This document shows positions 26,426 to 35,451 of a DNA stretch of 60,446 nucleotides, piece by piece. The notes under the pieces are model-generated. The model was not told where the DNA came from, ran no database searches, and saw nothing but the letters and a program-made list of their open reading frames with translations. This DNA comes from CANKJK01 sp964400405 (GTDB lineage Bacteria; Acidobacteriota; Vicinamibacteria; Vicinamibacterales; UBA2999). The position numbers and the translations under genes are program-made. Where the stretch lies: NCBI GenBank assembly GCA_964400405.1, contig CAYNUO010000012.1, forward strand, positions 1 to 60,446, read 5' to 3'. Each line of letters starts with the position of its first letter. The first letter of the stretch is position 1.

Positions 26426-27271
26426 TCAGTGTGCCGTGCTGCCGAGGACGTCGAACACAGCCCGTGTGATGGCGTTCTCGGCGGCGGCCGACGACGGAAA
26501 CGTGCCGGGCGTATGCGCCCCCGTCGCGATGGGAAGCAGGCGGAGCTGGGGATCGAGCTGCGTGGCGCGCACGAGCGCGCCCGTGTCGCGCCAGCGCGCA
26601 ACCTCGCCCACGGCTCGCGTCAGATGATCCGGTCGATATAGAAACGCGCGCATCGCCCCGCCTGACGCGCCCGGGAGCCCCGAGGTTTCCGCGGCGCCGT
26701 GTTCCGTCAGACGCAGCACGCCGGTGCGGGCGAGCCATGGTGAGAGCGGCAATCGTGGCGGCGCCGCTGCGGTGTCGGGCTCGTCCACCAGCACCAGCGC
26801 GGTCACATCCTGCGGAAACTGGCCGGCATAGAGCCGGGCGTACCAGGCCCCCAGCGACTGCCCGACCAGCACGACCGGCCGCCGGACCTTCGCGGCATCG
26901 AGCAGCGCATGCAGCTCGCCGGCGACGCGTGCCGGGTCGACGGTCAGGCTGCTCGCTTCGCTCCATCCCAGGCCGGAGCGGTCGTAACTGCAGACCCGCG
27001 TGCGCGTGGCGATGGCCGGCTGCACGCGTCCCCAGGCGGACGCGCCGCCGGCCTCGGGTGCTTCGAGGATCACGAGCGGAAGGCCGTCGCCCTGACAGAA
27101 GAGATGCAGCTGATGGTCGCCCACACTGATCCGTGCGCCTGGCGGCGGGAAGTCGCGCCGTTCGAGCGCCGTCGCCACGCCCTGCCAGGTCATGCCCGCA
27201 GCCAGCGCGACGCCGGCGACGGCCACGGCAAGTTTGAGGGTCCGCCGGACCAGTGTCACAGCCTGCGTCAC
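26426..27271 (-). CDS. alpha/beta hydrolase, membrane-anchored or exported
   Basis: A 281-residue alpha/beta hydrolase. The N-terminus has one hydrophobic segment (about 12-28) that could anchor or export it. The nucleophile elbow GQSLG is near residue 136, preceded by the oxyanion region and followed by a DEPD segment. The final His of a triad is probably in a GAHTPGTF block near 250. The GTG start overlaps the stop of the upstream sigma54 activator by 4 nt (GTGA), so the two are translationally coupled. The substrate is unknown, and BioH is not supported. Confidence 0.78.
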   Translation of the reverse strand: MTQAVTLVRRTLKLAVAVAGVALAAGMTWQGVATALERRDFPPPGARISVGDHQLHLFCQGDGLPLVILEAPEAGGASAWGRVQPAIATRTRVCSYDRSGLGWSEASSLTVDPARVAGELHALLDAAKVRRPVVLVGQSLGAWYARLYAGQFPQDVTALVLVDEPDTAAAPPRLPLSPWLARTGVLRLTEHGAAETSGLPGASGGAMRAFLYRPDHLTRAVGEVARWRDTGALVRATQLDPQLRLLPIATGAHTPGTFPSSAAAENAITRAVFDVLGSTAH

Positions 27272-29259
27272 GATTCGTGCTCCTGGAGGCCGTACTTCTC
27301 GATGCGCGAGTAGAGCTGCGACCGGGTGAGGCCAAGCAGCCGCGCGGCCCGAGACTTGTTGTGGCGCGCCTGTGTCAGGGCCTTGAGCACGAGCGTGCGT
27401 TCGACGTCTTCCAGGTCGAGGCCCGATGCGGGCAGCGCGATGCCGGCCGCCGTTGCCACGACAGCGGGCCGGGCGGAGGCGAACGGCAGATGCTCGGGAC
27501 GGATCACGGCGCCGTCGGCGAGGATGACGGCGCGTTCGATCGCGTTGCGCAGCTCGCGCACGTTGCCAGGCCAGCGGTAGGCGAGGAGCTGATCCCGCGC
27601 CTCCACGCTGATGCCGGCCGGCGGCTTGCCGACCGTCTGACCCAGCTCCTTCAGGAAATCCACGGCCAGTTCCATGATGTCCTCGGGACGTTCACGGAGC
27701 GGCGGCAGGTGAATCTCGAACACGCCGAGCCGGTAGTAGAGGTCCTCGCGGAACGTGCCTTTTGCGATCGCGTCCATGAGGTCGCGGTTGGTGGCGGCCA
27801 CGACGCGGATGTCGGCGCGGAGCGTGCGCGTGCCGCCGAGCCGGAGGAACTCGCGTTCCTCGAGCACGCGCAGCAGCTTGGCCTGCACCGAGACGGACAT
27901 TTCGCCGATCTCGTCCAGGAACAGCAGGCCGCCGCTGGCCTGCTCGATGCGTCCGGGCTTCGCGGCGACCGCGCCGGTGAACGCGCCGCGTTCGTGACCG
28001 AACAGTTCCGATTCGAGCAGCTGGTCTGGGAGCGCCGCGCAGTTGATTGCGACAAACGGTCCACCGGCCCGGCGCGACGCGTGGTGGACGAATCGCGCGA
28101 CGACCTCCTTGCCGGTGCCGGACTCGCCGGTCAGCAGCACCGTGGTGTCCGTCGGTGCGACACGGGCGGCCTGAGCCAGCACGTCCTTCCAGCGGGACGA
28201 CGTGCCCACGACACGACGGTTGCCGCGCTGCTCCAGCTCCCGCAGGAGGCTGGCCGCCTTGGCTTCCGACATCGCCGCGCGCTCCTTGGCCTCTTCGGCC
28301 TCGCGGGCCTTCTCCGACAGCTTCTGGTGAGAGACCGCGAGCGCGAGGTAGCTCGCCGCGCGCCGGGCGAAGTCCAGGTCCTCGTCACCGAAGTGGTCGG
28401 CGTCGCGCGACAGGAAGAACAGCGACCCGAAGACGTCGTTGTCCAGCGGCAGCGCCACGCGCAGCACCGACCGTGCGCCGACGGCGCGGAACATCCGGCC
28501 ACGGATCGACGCAGCGGGAATCTCCGTGTCGACGTCCTGCACGATGTAGGCGCTGCGGTTCATCAACGACTGGTCGGCGTCGTCGAGCATGATGGGCGCC
28601 CACCACATCTCGTCGACGTCGGCGCCTGCCAGCGCGTGCAGCCGGAAGCTGCGGGCGTCACCGGCCCAGGCCGTCAGCGCGAGCACGTCGTGCGGCAGTG
28701 CCTCCTGGAGGACGGCGGAAATCTCGGCGAACGCTCCGCGGATGTCGAGCACGCCGGCGACGGTCTGGAGCAGGCGTTCAAGGCTGTCGAGGCGATCGCG
28801 CCGCAGCGCGTCGGTGGCCCGCAGCGCTTCGTAGAGGACGGCCATCGCGATCAGGTCGCTGAGCTCTTCGATGAGCGCGGTGTGGTGCGCGTCGAAGCGG
28901 CCCGGGGCGTCGGCGGTGAACCACAACGCGCCGAGCACGCGCGGACCGTGCCGCAGCGGGCACATCATCACGGAGTGTGCGTTCGGATCGATCGGGTGTC
29001 CGGCCTGGCCGGGGCCTGACTGGGCGATCGCGGCGGCGTCGGCCAGTTTGTGGACGGCCGAGTCGACCTCGCCCGTGGCGCGGGCGGTGAGCAGCGTGAC
29101 AGTGTCGGCGCGGTCGAGCCGGAGGAGGTGCATTCGGTCGAAGGGCACGACCGGACGGAGGTGGCTGGCGAGCGCCGAGACGACATCAGGCAGCGGGTGG
29201 GCGTCCGCGACCACGCGGGCGACCGCCGTGATGACCGAGTGGGCGTCAGCAGGAGGCAT
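27268..29259 (-). CDS. sigma54-dependent activator with two GAF domains
   Basis: A 663-residue transcription activator for RNA polymerase-sigma54. Two GAF-like sensor domains (about 1-160 and 170-325) are joined by a coiled coil (KAREAEEAKERAAMSE, about 330-365) to an AAA+ domain (about 370-600). That domain has Walker A GESGTGKE, the sigma54-contact GAFTGA in ERGAFTGAV, Walker B LLFLDEIGE and an R-rich second-region LLRVLEEREFLRLGG. A Fis-type helix-turn-helix (NKSRAARLLGLTRSQLYS) ends the protein. There is no receiver domain, so a ligand or redox signal may act on GAF. ATG 29259 has AGGAGG-like bases nearby on the other strand only. An alpha/beta hydrolase is coupled downstream. Confidence 0.9.
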   Translation of the reverse strand: MPPADAHSVITAVARVVADAHPLPDVVSALASHLRPVVPFDRMHLLRLDRADTVTLLTARATGEVDSAVHKLADAAAIAQSGPGQAGHPIDPNAHSVMMCPLRHGPRVLGALWFTADAPGRFDAHHTALIEELSDLIAMAVLYEALRATDALRRDRLDSLERLLQTVAGVLDIRGAFAEISAVLQEALPHDVLALTAWAGDARSFRLHALAGADVDEMWWAPIMLDDADQSLMNRSAYIVQDVDTEIPAASIRGRMFRAVGARSVLRVALPLDNDVFGSLFFLSRDADHFGDEDLDFARRAASYLALAVSHQKLSEKAREAEEAKERAAMSEAKAASLLRELEQRGNRRVVGTSSRWKDVLAQAARVAPTDTTVLLTGESGTGKEVVARFVHHASRRAGGPFVAINCAALPDQLLESELFGHERGAFTGAVAAKPGRIEQASGGLLFLDEIGEMSVSVQAKLLRVLEEREFLRLGGTRTLRADIRVVAATNRDLMDAIAKGTFREDLYYRLGVFEIHLPPLRERPEDIMELAVDFLKELGQTVGKPPAGISVEARDQLLAYRWPGNVRELRNAIERAVILADGAVIRPEHLPFASARPAVVATAAGIALPASGLDLEDVERTLVLKALTQARHNKSRAARLLGLTRSQLYSRIEKYGLQEHES

Positions 29260-29362
29260 AGGTGGCGGGCGGCCCCGCAGGCTCAGTGTGACCCGAACCC
29301 ATACCCCAGGCAAGGCAGGCGCGCCGATGGGACGCGTCTGCTCGCGCCCGCGCGCTCCGCGT

Positions 29363-29782
29363 CTAGTTCCGGGCGGCGGCCGCGTACGCGACCGGCCGTG
29401 CAACGCGGCACGGCTCGACGAGCAGGCGCAGCGCATACTCGCGCGGCGTGCCCGTCGTGCGCGACGGGTGCGAGGCACGGTAGACCGCGGCCAGGACCGG
29501 ACCTTCGCGCAGCGACGCCGGCACCGGGTCGTCCGCGCGCGGGCCGGTGACCTCCAGCTGCACGTGCACGAGCCGGTACAGCGGAATCCTGGCCGGGGTG
29601 AGGCACTCGACGAGCACGTCGTGCTCGCTCGCGTTCTGCGTCATCACCGAGACCGATCGGAGGATGCCGGAGGCGTCGCGCCACGTCATGCGTCCCTGGA
29701 CGCGGAGCGGACGGCGCTCGCCGACACGGGCCCTCAGAACGGGCGGCTTTGGAGGAACAGTCGATAACCTGGCTCTGCTCAC
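29363..29782 (-). CDS. PilZ-like small protein
   Basis: A 139-residue protein whose central part resembles a PilZ-type beta-barrel: RVQGRMTWRDASG near residue 25, VMTQNASEHDVLVE near 50 and PLYRLVHVQLEV near 75. The RxxxR-D/NxSxxG ci-di-GMP signature is only partly kept (NASEHDVLVE in place of D/NxSxxG), so c-di-GMP binding is uncertain. GTG 29782 has a GAGG about 7 nt upstream. ATG 29854 is in frame but adds a peptide of odd composition. It lies between two sigma54 activators on the same strand. Confidence 0.6.
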   Translation of the reverse strand: MSRARLSTVPPKPPVLRARVGERRPLRVQGRMTWRDASGILRSVSVMTQNASEHDVLVECLTPARIPLYRLVHVQLEVTGPRADDPVPASLREGPVLAAVYRASHPSRTTGTPREYALRLLVEPCRVARPVAYAAAARN

Positions 29783-29967
29783 GGGTGCACCTCGCTGCAC
29801 ATCATTACAAGAGCCGGACCGGGTTGCCGCTGAATCTGAGCCATACCAGATCATGTTCGTAACTTACTGTATTAAAAGGCTTTATATGCAATGACGCCCG
29901 TGAAGTCGTCGCCGGGACTGGATAGTTGCGGCGCAGTGACGTCCGAAACTGGTAAGCAGGTATCCAG
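29783..29967 (-). promoter_or_regulatory. AT-rich promoter region upstream of the PilZ-like gene
   Basis: Between 29850 and 29890 the base composition drops sharply in G+C compared with the surroundings. On the minus strand a TACAGT and a TTTTAATAC run lie there, suitable for a -10 element. No clear -35 or sigma54 -24/-12 box was found. The rest is featureless. Confidence 0.4.
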
Positions 29968-32907
29968 TTACGCAGGTCCGATCTCGAGCCGGCGCAGCTT
30001 GAGGTACAGGCCCCGGCGCGTCAGTCCCAGCTGCCGCGCCGACAGCGAGATGTTGCCGGCCGTCGCGGCCAGGGAGGCTTCGATGGCCTGCCGCTCGATC
30101 TGATCGACGAGGCTCGCGAGCGTGCGGCCGGCGAGGCTCGTGGCCGCGGACGCGGTGTCGGGAGGTGGCAGCGCGGGCGCCGGCAGGCCCGCGTCGCCAC
30201 GAGCCTGCACGGCGGAGAGATCCTGCGAGAGATCCACGGGCTCGATGGTGGCACCGGGCGCCGCGAGGGCCACGGCCCGCTGCACCTCGTTGCGGAGCTG
30301 CCGCACGTTGCCGGGCCACCAGTACCGGGTGAACAGGTCGAGCGTGGCCTGCGAGAACTGCACGTCCGGCCGGTGCAGGCGCTCGCACGCGTCGCGGAGG
30401 AAGAACGTGCTCAGGTGCGGGATCTCATCCCGGCGCTCCCGCAGCGGCGGCACATGGATCCGGAACACACTGAGCCGGTAGAACAGATCCTCGCGGAAGC
30501 GCCCTTCGGCGACGCGCTGCTCCAGGTCCGCGTTGGTCGCGGCGAGCACGCGCACCTGCACGTGCTGCGGCCGCGAGTCGCCGACGGGCAGAATCTCTCC
30601 CTGTTCGAGGAAGCGCAACAGCTTCGGCTGGACGTCGCCCGGGAGGTCGCCGACTTCGTCGAGAAACAGCGTGCCACCCGCGGCTTCGCGGATGAGGCCC
30701 CGCTGGTCGCTGACCGCGCCGGTGAAGGCGCCACGCCTGTGTCCGAAGAGCTGGCTGTCGGCCAGCTCGCGCGTGGCGCTCGTGCAGTTGTACGGCAGGT
30801 ACGTTTCGCTGGCCCGCGGTGAGCCGTAGTGGATGGCGCGCGCCACGAGGTCCTTGCCCGTGCCGCTTTCGCCGGTGATGAGCACGGTGAGGTCGTGATC
30901 CTTGAGCCGCTGGATCTGTTCGACCACGCGCGCCATGGTGGCGCTGGCGCAGATGAAGCCCGGCAGGATCGGTTCAAGGGACGGTCCGCCATCGGCGGGC
31001 GGCGCGGCGCGGCGTTCGCGGGCGGCGCAGAGGTCGAAGCCCTGGCGGATGACGGCGGCAAGCAGGCGCAGACGTCGTCGCACCGTTTCGGAGATCGGCT
31101 GCGCCGGCCGGACGATCGCACCGCGCTCACCGGCGGCGTCGCGGCCGAGGGTTTCGTGCCACGGCGCGTCGCGACCGGTGGACGTGGTCGCGATGAGCGC
31201 GGCCGCGGCGTCCTCGGCGCAGCCGGCGGCGGCGAGCACGGAGACCTGACCGGCGGCGGTGCGCATGTAGATCACGGCCGCGTCAGCGCGCGCCGTCTCC
31301 CGGAGCGCGGCGGCCGCTTCGCGTGGCAGCAGGCCGGGAACCTGGGCGGCGTCCACGAGCCGGCGGACCATCGCATCGTCCGCGTCGACCGTCAGGCTCA
31401 GGTTCTCGCCGGTGCCTCCGGAGGTCACTGAGGCCGCGGCGGCACGGCTGTCGGCAAGATCGCGGGTGGCACCGAGCGCCTCGAACACGTGCACGGCCGC
31501 ATCGAGGTGTGTCCGGGCCAGCGAGCGGTCTCCCGAATGCGCGGCCAGCCGGCCGAGCGCGAGATGCCCGAGGCCGGCCTGGTACCGCTCCGCGAGCAGA
31601 TCGCAGATCTGGATGCTCTGGGAGAGGTCGTGATGGGCCTCCGCCAGACGGTCCTCGCGCTGATGGACGCCGGCGCGGACGCGAAGGAGCTCCGCCCAGA
31701 GCCCCGGCGTCGTGTCGGGATTCACGGCCTGTTCACACGCGGCAACATGCGCGTGCGCTTCGGTAGTCAGCCCGAGGGCCACCGCGGCCTCGGCCGCGAT
31801 CAACCGGGCTTGCACGGCCTCACCCGGCGGCACGCCGGACTCATTCAGCATTGCCGATGCCTGGGCGGCGGCCTCGGCGTGACGGCCGCGCCGCAGGGCG
31901 AGCCGTGCGGCGAGCACCTTCAGCGACCACTCGTACCAGCGGCTGGTGCGCGTGCCGGAGTCGCGGAAGGCCTCGCGCGCGTGCGTGAGGCTTCGCTCGG
32001 CCTCGTCGTAGGCGCCGGTCAGCAGGTGGACCTGTGCCAGCGTGTCGTGCACGGCGCCGGTCGTCTCGCGGTACTGCACCGAGCTGCGGAGGTCGAGTGC
32101 GCGGCGCAGCACCGCTTCCGCGCGGCCGAGGTGGCCGACACGTACGCAGATCTGGCCGAGCGACGCGAGCGCGACGGCGAGACCGTGATTGGACCCGGCC
32201 GATTCGTGGAGCCGCACCGCCTGTTCGGCCAGCGCGAGTGCCTCGTCGTGCCGGTGGCGCACCAACGCGACATTGGCCTGGTTGTGCAGGATGGCGCCGA
32301 GGACATCCGTCGCGCCGACGGCGGCGGCGAGCCGCTCGGCGTGACGCAGCGCGGCGAGCGCCTCATCGTAGCGGCCGGCCTGACCGAGTTGCACGGCCGA
32401 GAGCGAGTGGACGAGCGCGAGATGGCGGCGGTCGCCGGCTGCGTGGAGGGCCGACGATGCCCGGGCCAGGTGCTCCCGCACCGTGGCGTCGTCGCCCATC
32501 TTCTCGTAGCAGTGGGCGAGCTCGTAATGGGCGAGGCCGATCGCCCGGGAGTCGTGGGCGGCGTCCGCGTGCCGGAGGGCGCGCTGATGGAGGGCGATGG
32601 CGCGCGACGGCTCGCCACGCTCGAAGGCCACCCGCCCATGGAGCCGCCAGAGCCCGGAGAGCGGCAGTGTCCCGGGTGTGTCGCCGAGCGCATCTGGCGC
32701 GCGGCCGAGGGCGCGGGAGGCCTTCGGCAGGTCGTCCTGCAGCAGCCAGGCCTCTGCCAGCGCGGTCCTGACCGTCAGGCTGTCGGCGGGGTGGCCGTCA
32801 ACGACCGGCGCCAGCGGCTCCAGGAGGCGGACGGCTTCAGGGCCTTGTCCCTGTTCAAGCGCACGGAGAGCTCGCTGGAGCACATCGAGCTGCTCGTGGC
32901 TCAGCAC
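29968..32907 (-). CDS. sigma54-dependent activator with TPR sensor region
   Basis: A 979-residue activator. The N-terminal half (about 5-470) is a TPR-rich solenoid of helices (ALRHADAAHDSRAIGLAHYE-type repeats). Next comes a weak GAF-like region (about 490-620). An AAA+ domain (about 655-890) has GESGTGKD, GAFTGA in RRGAFTGAV and LFLDEVGD. A Fis-type C-terminal helix-turn-helix ends in LSARQLGLTRRGLYLK. TPR sensors of this type fit protein-protein signalling. The start chosen is GTG 32907 because a near-perfect -10 (TATACT) lies 6 nt upstream, inside the longer ORF that begins at GTG 32931. That longer start would add eight residues. Confidence 0.88.
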   Translation of the reverse strand: MLSHEQLDVLQRALRALEQGQGPEAVRLLEPLAPVVDGHPADSLTVRTALAEAWLLQDDLPKASRALGRAPDALGDTPGTLPLSGLWRLHGRVAFERGEPSRAIALHQRALRHADAAHDSRAIGLAHYELAHCYEKMGDDATVREHLARASSALHAAGDRRHLALVHSLSAVQLGQAGRYDEALAALRHAERLAAAVGATDVLGAILHNQANVALVRHRHDEALALAEQAVRLHESAGSNHGLAVALASLGQICVRVGHLGRAEAVLRRALDLRSSVQYRETTGAVHDTLAQVHLLTGAYDEAERSLTHAREAFRDSGTRTSRWYEWSLKVLAARLALRRGRHAEAAAQASAMLNESGVPPGEAVQARLIAAEAAVALGLTTEAHAHVAACEQAVNPDTTPGLWAELLRVRAGVHQREDRLAEAHHDLSQSIQICDLLAERYQAGLGHLALGRLAAHSGDRSLARTHLDAAVHVFEALGATRDLADSRAAAASVTSGGTGENLSLTVDADDAMVRRLVDAAQVPGLLPREAAAALRETARADAAVIYMRTAAGQVSVLAAAGCAEDAAAALIATTSTGRDAPWHETLGRDAAGERGAIVRPAQPISETVRRRLRLLAAVIRQGFDLCAARERRAAPPADGGPSLEPILPGFICASATMARVVEQIQRLKDHDLTVLITGESGTGKDLVARAIHYGSPRASETYLPYNCTSATRELADSQLFGHRRGAFTGAVSDQRGLIREAAGGTLFLDEVGDLPGDVQPKLLRFLEQGEILPVGDSRPQHVQVRVLAATNADLEQRVAEGRFREDLFYRLSVFRIHVPPLRERRDEIPHLSTFFLRDACERLHRPDVQFSQATLDLFTRYWWPGNVRQLRNEVQRAVALAAPGATIEPVDLSQDLSAVQARGDAGLPAPALPPPDTASAATSLAGRTLASLVDQIERQAIEASLAATAGNISLSARQLGLTRRGLYLKLRRLEIGPA

Positions 32908-32913
32908 ACCGGG

Positions 32914-32919
32914 AGTATA
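32914..32919 (-). promoter_or_regulatory. -10 element TATACT placed for a leaderless transcript
   Basis: On the minus strand TATACT ends exactly 6 nt before GTG 32907, with CCCGGT between. It is the best -10 match among the leaderless candidates and argues for the shorter protein start. Confidence 0.55.
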
Positions 32920-32964
32920 CCGAGTATCCACCGTGCCCGAGGGGCACGGGATGTCCGGCGGACG

Positions 32965-34629
32965 CTAAAGCCCGAAGGCGGAAAGCGCCTGTTCGAGGTC
33001 GGCCGGCGTCCCACCCGTTTCGAGCAGCACGGCGTGGCGCCCGGCCGTGTTCAGCGCGGCGAGGTCGGCGCGGGCCTGCGCCAGCTGCAGCGTGGCGAAC
33101 GAGTAGACCTGGCCCGGGATCGCGAGATCGTCTTCGGGCTGCATCGCGACCAGGAGAAACCGGCCGCCGGGCGGTCCGCCCTTGTGCAGCTGCCCGGTGG
33201 AGTGCAGGTAGCGCGGGCCGTAGCCGAGGGTCACCGGCGCACTGGTCAGCGCGCCGAGCCGGTCCACCAGGCCCAGCAGCACCGCGTGCGTGGCCGGGTC
33301 ATCAGGGTCGGCGTACGCAAGGACGGCCACGTAGCTCGTGCCGGGGCCGGTCAACACGTCGCCGACGGGCTGTGCGGCGTCCACGGCGTCGGAGCAGCCG
33401 ACGCGCCGGCCGCCGTGGGTGGCCTGCCGGGGCGCCTCGGGGAGCACCCGGTCGGCGGTGAAACGGCGGAGCAGGCCCTCGGTCGCGGACTTCGTGCTCT
33501 GGACGTCCGGCTGGTCGAACGGGTTCACATCCATCAGCAGGCCGCAGATGGCGGTGGCGAACTCCCACCGGAAGAACTCGCCGCCGATCGCTGACGGGGC
33601 ACCGAGCGTGATGCGGGCGAGAGGTGTGCCGCTCGCGGCGAGCGCATCGATGACGGCCGTCTCCGCCGGCTCCTGCGTCAGCTCGACGACGATCGCGCCG
33701 CGCCCCGGACGCGTGGCCCGCCGCGTCGCTTCCATCACGGGCAGCACGCCGAGCCCAGACTTGCCCGTGCTCTCGGCGACGAGCTGCTCGACCCAGAGAC
33801 CGAACCGCTCCAGGCGCGGCGACAGGATCAGCGAGATCGCTGGACGGCCCGTCGACGCGCACGCGGCCATGAAGGCGCCCAGCGCGGCACCGGGATTGGC
33901 CGCGGGTGTCTCCGCGCGGCAGGCCTCGGCCATCGCACGGCCGCTGGCCAGGAGGTCCGTGACTGGGAGGCCCGCGAGTGCCGGTGGCACCAGGCCGAAG
34001 AGCGAAAGCGCGGAGTATCGTCCGCCGATGTCGGGCGGATTCAACCAGATGTCGCGGAACCCGTCTCCGGCGGCGGCCGTAGAGAGGGGTGTGTCAGGGT
34101 CGGTGATCGCCACGAACCGGTGCGCCCAGGCGGCGACGCCCGCGGCCTCGACACGCCGGCGCGCCTCGAGCGCCAGCATGGAGGGCTCGATCGTCGACCC
34201 CGACTTGCTCGCGACGATGACCAGTGCGCGGCCGATCCCGTCGAAGGCGCGGCGGATGGCGGCGGGAGAGACGGAGTCGAGCATGCGCAACGCCGCCGGT
34301 CCCTGGACCGGCGCCAGCACGCGCGCGATGACGTCCGGCGCAAGGCTCGAGCCCCCCATGCCCAGCAGCACCACATGCTCGATGCCGTCGGCCACGGCCG
34401 TGGCGCGAGCCGCGGTGATCCGGTCGGCATGGCGCGCGGTCATCGCCGGCGCGTCCAGCCACCCGAGGCGATCCGCGATCGTCGCGCGCGTGCCGGGCGT
34501 ATCGGGCCAGAGGGAGACGTCGCGCGACCACACGCGGGCGATCGCGGAGGCCGTGGCGAGCCGTGTCAGCGCGGCCTCGCAGGCGTGACGGATGTCGGGT
34601 GGCGTGAGGAACTGCAGGTCGGCGGGCAT
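32965..34629 (-). CDS. pgi: phosphoglucose isomerase, transaldolase-fused (TAL-PGI) type
   Basis: A 554-residue phosphoglucose isomerase interconverting glucose-6-phosphate and fructose-6-phosphate. SIS-domain sugar-phosphate motifs are clear: LLGMGGSSLAPDV near residue 90, VIVASKSGSTIEP near 138, and the PDIGGRYSALSLFG block near 198. ESTGKSGLGVLP near 288 and YLHSTGQLHKGG near 490 supply further active-site residues. The sequence pattern is that of the PGI half of bifunctional transaldolase/PGI proteins, but no transaldolase half is attached here. It is divergent from the esterase gene at 34658 and shares a 29-nt promoter space. A terminal catalytic Lys/His is likely in HKGGP. Confidence 0.9.
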   Translation of the reverse strand: MPADLQFLTPPDIRHACEAALTRLATASAIARVWSRDVSLWPDTPGTRATIADRLGWLDAPAMTARHADRITAARATAVADGIEHVVLLGMGGSSLAPDVIARVLAPVQGPAALRMLDSVSPAAIRRAFDGIGRALVIVASKSGSTIEPSMLALEARRRVEAAGVAAWAHRFVAITDPDTPLSTAAAGDGFRDIWLNPPDIGGRYSALSLFGLVPPALAGLPVTDLLASGRAMAEACRAETPAANPGAALGAFMAACASTGRPAISLILSPRLERFGLWVEQLVAESTGKSGLGVLPVMEATRRATRPGRGAIVVELTQEPAETAVIDALAASGTPLARITLGAPSAIGGEFFRWEFATAICGLLMDVNPFDQPDVQSTKSATEGLLRRFTADRVLPEAPRQATHGGRRVGCSDAVDAAQPVGDVLTGPGTSYVAVLAYADPDDPATHAVLLGLVDRLGALTSAPVTLGYGPRYLHSTGQLHKGGPPGGRFLLVAMQPEDDLAIPGQVYSFATLQLAQARADLAALNTAGRHAVLLETGGTPADLEQALSAFGL

Positions 34630-34645
34630 GATCGGAACCGGAGCC

Positions 34646-34652
34646 TATGATA
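34646..34652. promoter_or_regulatory. overlapping divergent -10 elements of esterase and pgi
   Basis: TATGAT (34646-34651, plus) ends exactly 6 nt before GTG 34658. On the minus strand TATCAT (34652-34647) overlaps it and lies 17 nt before pgi ATG 34629. If both are used, polymerases would compete for one site. Confidence 0.4.
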
Positions 34653-34657
34653 GTGGC

Positions 34658-35451
34658 GTGCGCGCCCTTCTCGCGATGAGCTGTGCCCTCGCCGTGTCCG
34701 CGTGCGTGCCTTCGGAGGCACCGTCGGGGGCANNNNNNNNNNNNNNNNNNNNNNNNNNNNNNNNNNNNNNNNNNNNNNNNNNNNNNNNNNNNNNNNNNNN
34801 NNNNNNNNNNNNNNNNNNNNNNNNNNNNNNNNGCCCTCCGGCGGCCGCGCGGAGACCATCGCAACCGCCCCGGGCATACCGGCCGGGCGCACGACCCGTC
34901 CGAAGATCGTCGTGCTGGGTGACAGCCTTGCGGCGGGATACGGCCTCGAGAAGGGCGAGTCGTTCCCCGACCGGCTGCAACAGCATCTCGATTCTGCGGG
35001 CTATGCCTTCGACGTGGCGAACATTTCTGTGTCGGGCGATACGTCGGCGGGCGGCCTGCGGCGGCTGGACTGGGCCCTCGATGGCGACGTCCGGGTGCTG
35101 GTGGTGGAGCTCGGCGGCAACGACGGGCTCCGCGGCCTGCCGGTCGAAGAGCTGAAGGCGAACCTCGCCGCGATCATCGAACGCGGCCGGAAGCGCGGCG
35201 CACAGGTGCTGCTCGCCGGCATGGAAGCACCGCCGAACTTCGGCCCGGCGTACACGGCGGCGTTCCGCCGTGTGTACCGTGAGCTCGCCGCCGAATACAA
35301 AGTGGCGCTGCTCCCGTTTCTGCTCGAAGGCGTGGCCGGCGACGACTCGCTGAACATCGCCGACGGCATCCATCCGAATCCCAAGGGCGCACGCATCGTC
35401 GAGGGCAACGTGTGGCGCGTGCTCGAACCTCTGCTCAAGCGGCCATCCTGA
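34658..35451 (+). CDS. lipoprotein arylesterase / TesA-like SGNH hydrolase, with assembly gap
   Basis: A GDSL-type lipase/esterase like TesA. It starts at GTG 34658 with a lipoprotein signal (AVSAC, so acylation at the Cys). The catalytic blocks are after the gap: GDSLAAGYG (Ser), GGNDG and, near the end, DGIHPNPKG (Asp and His). The part before and the part after the 100 N are in different frames, so the gap is nominal. The stop overlaps the ABC ATPase start by one base (TGATG). In many Gram-negatives this esterase is next to an ABC exporter of the LolD/YbbA type, as here. Confidence 0.85.
34733..34832. other. assembly gap of 100 N within the esterase gene
   Basis: It removes part of the linker between the lipoprotein signal and the SGNH domain. 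The frame change across it shows the size is a placeholder. Confidence 0.95.

Noticed and set aside
26426..27271. The alpha/beta hydrolase as BioH for the biotin pathway.
   Set aside because: It is 11 kb from the bio operon, has a membrane or signal segment and is coupled to a sigma54 activator, none of which fits BioH.
31489..33594. Open frame of 701 codons on the plus strand.
   Set aside because: It is antisense to the TPR activator and pgi, both of which have clear catalytic motifs.
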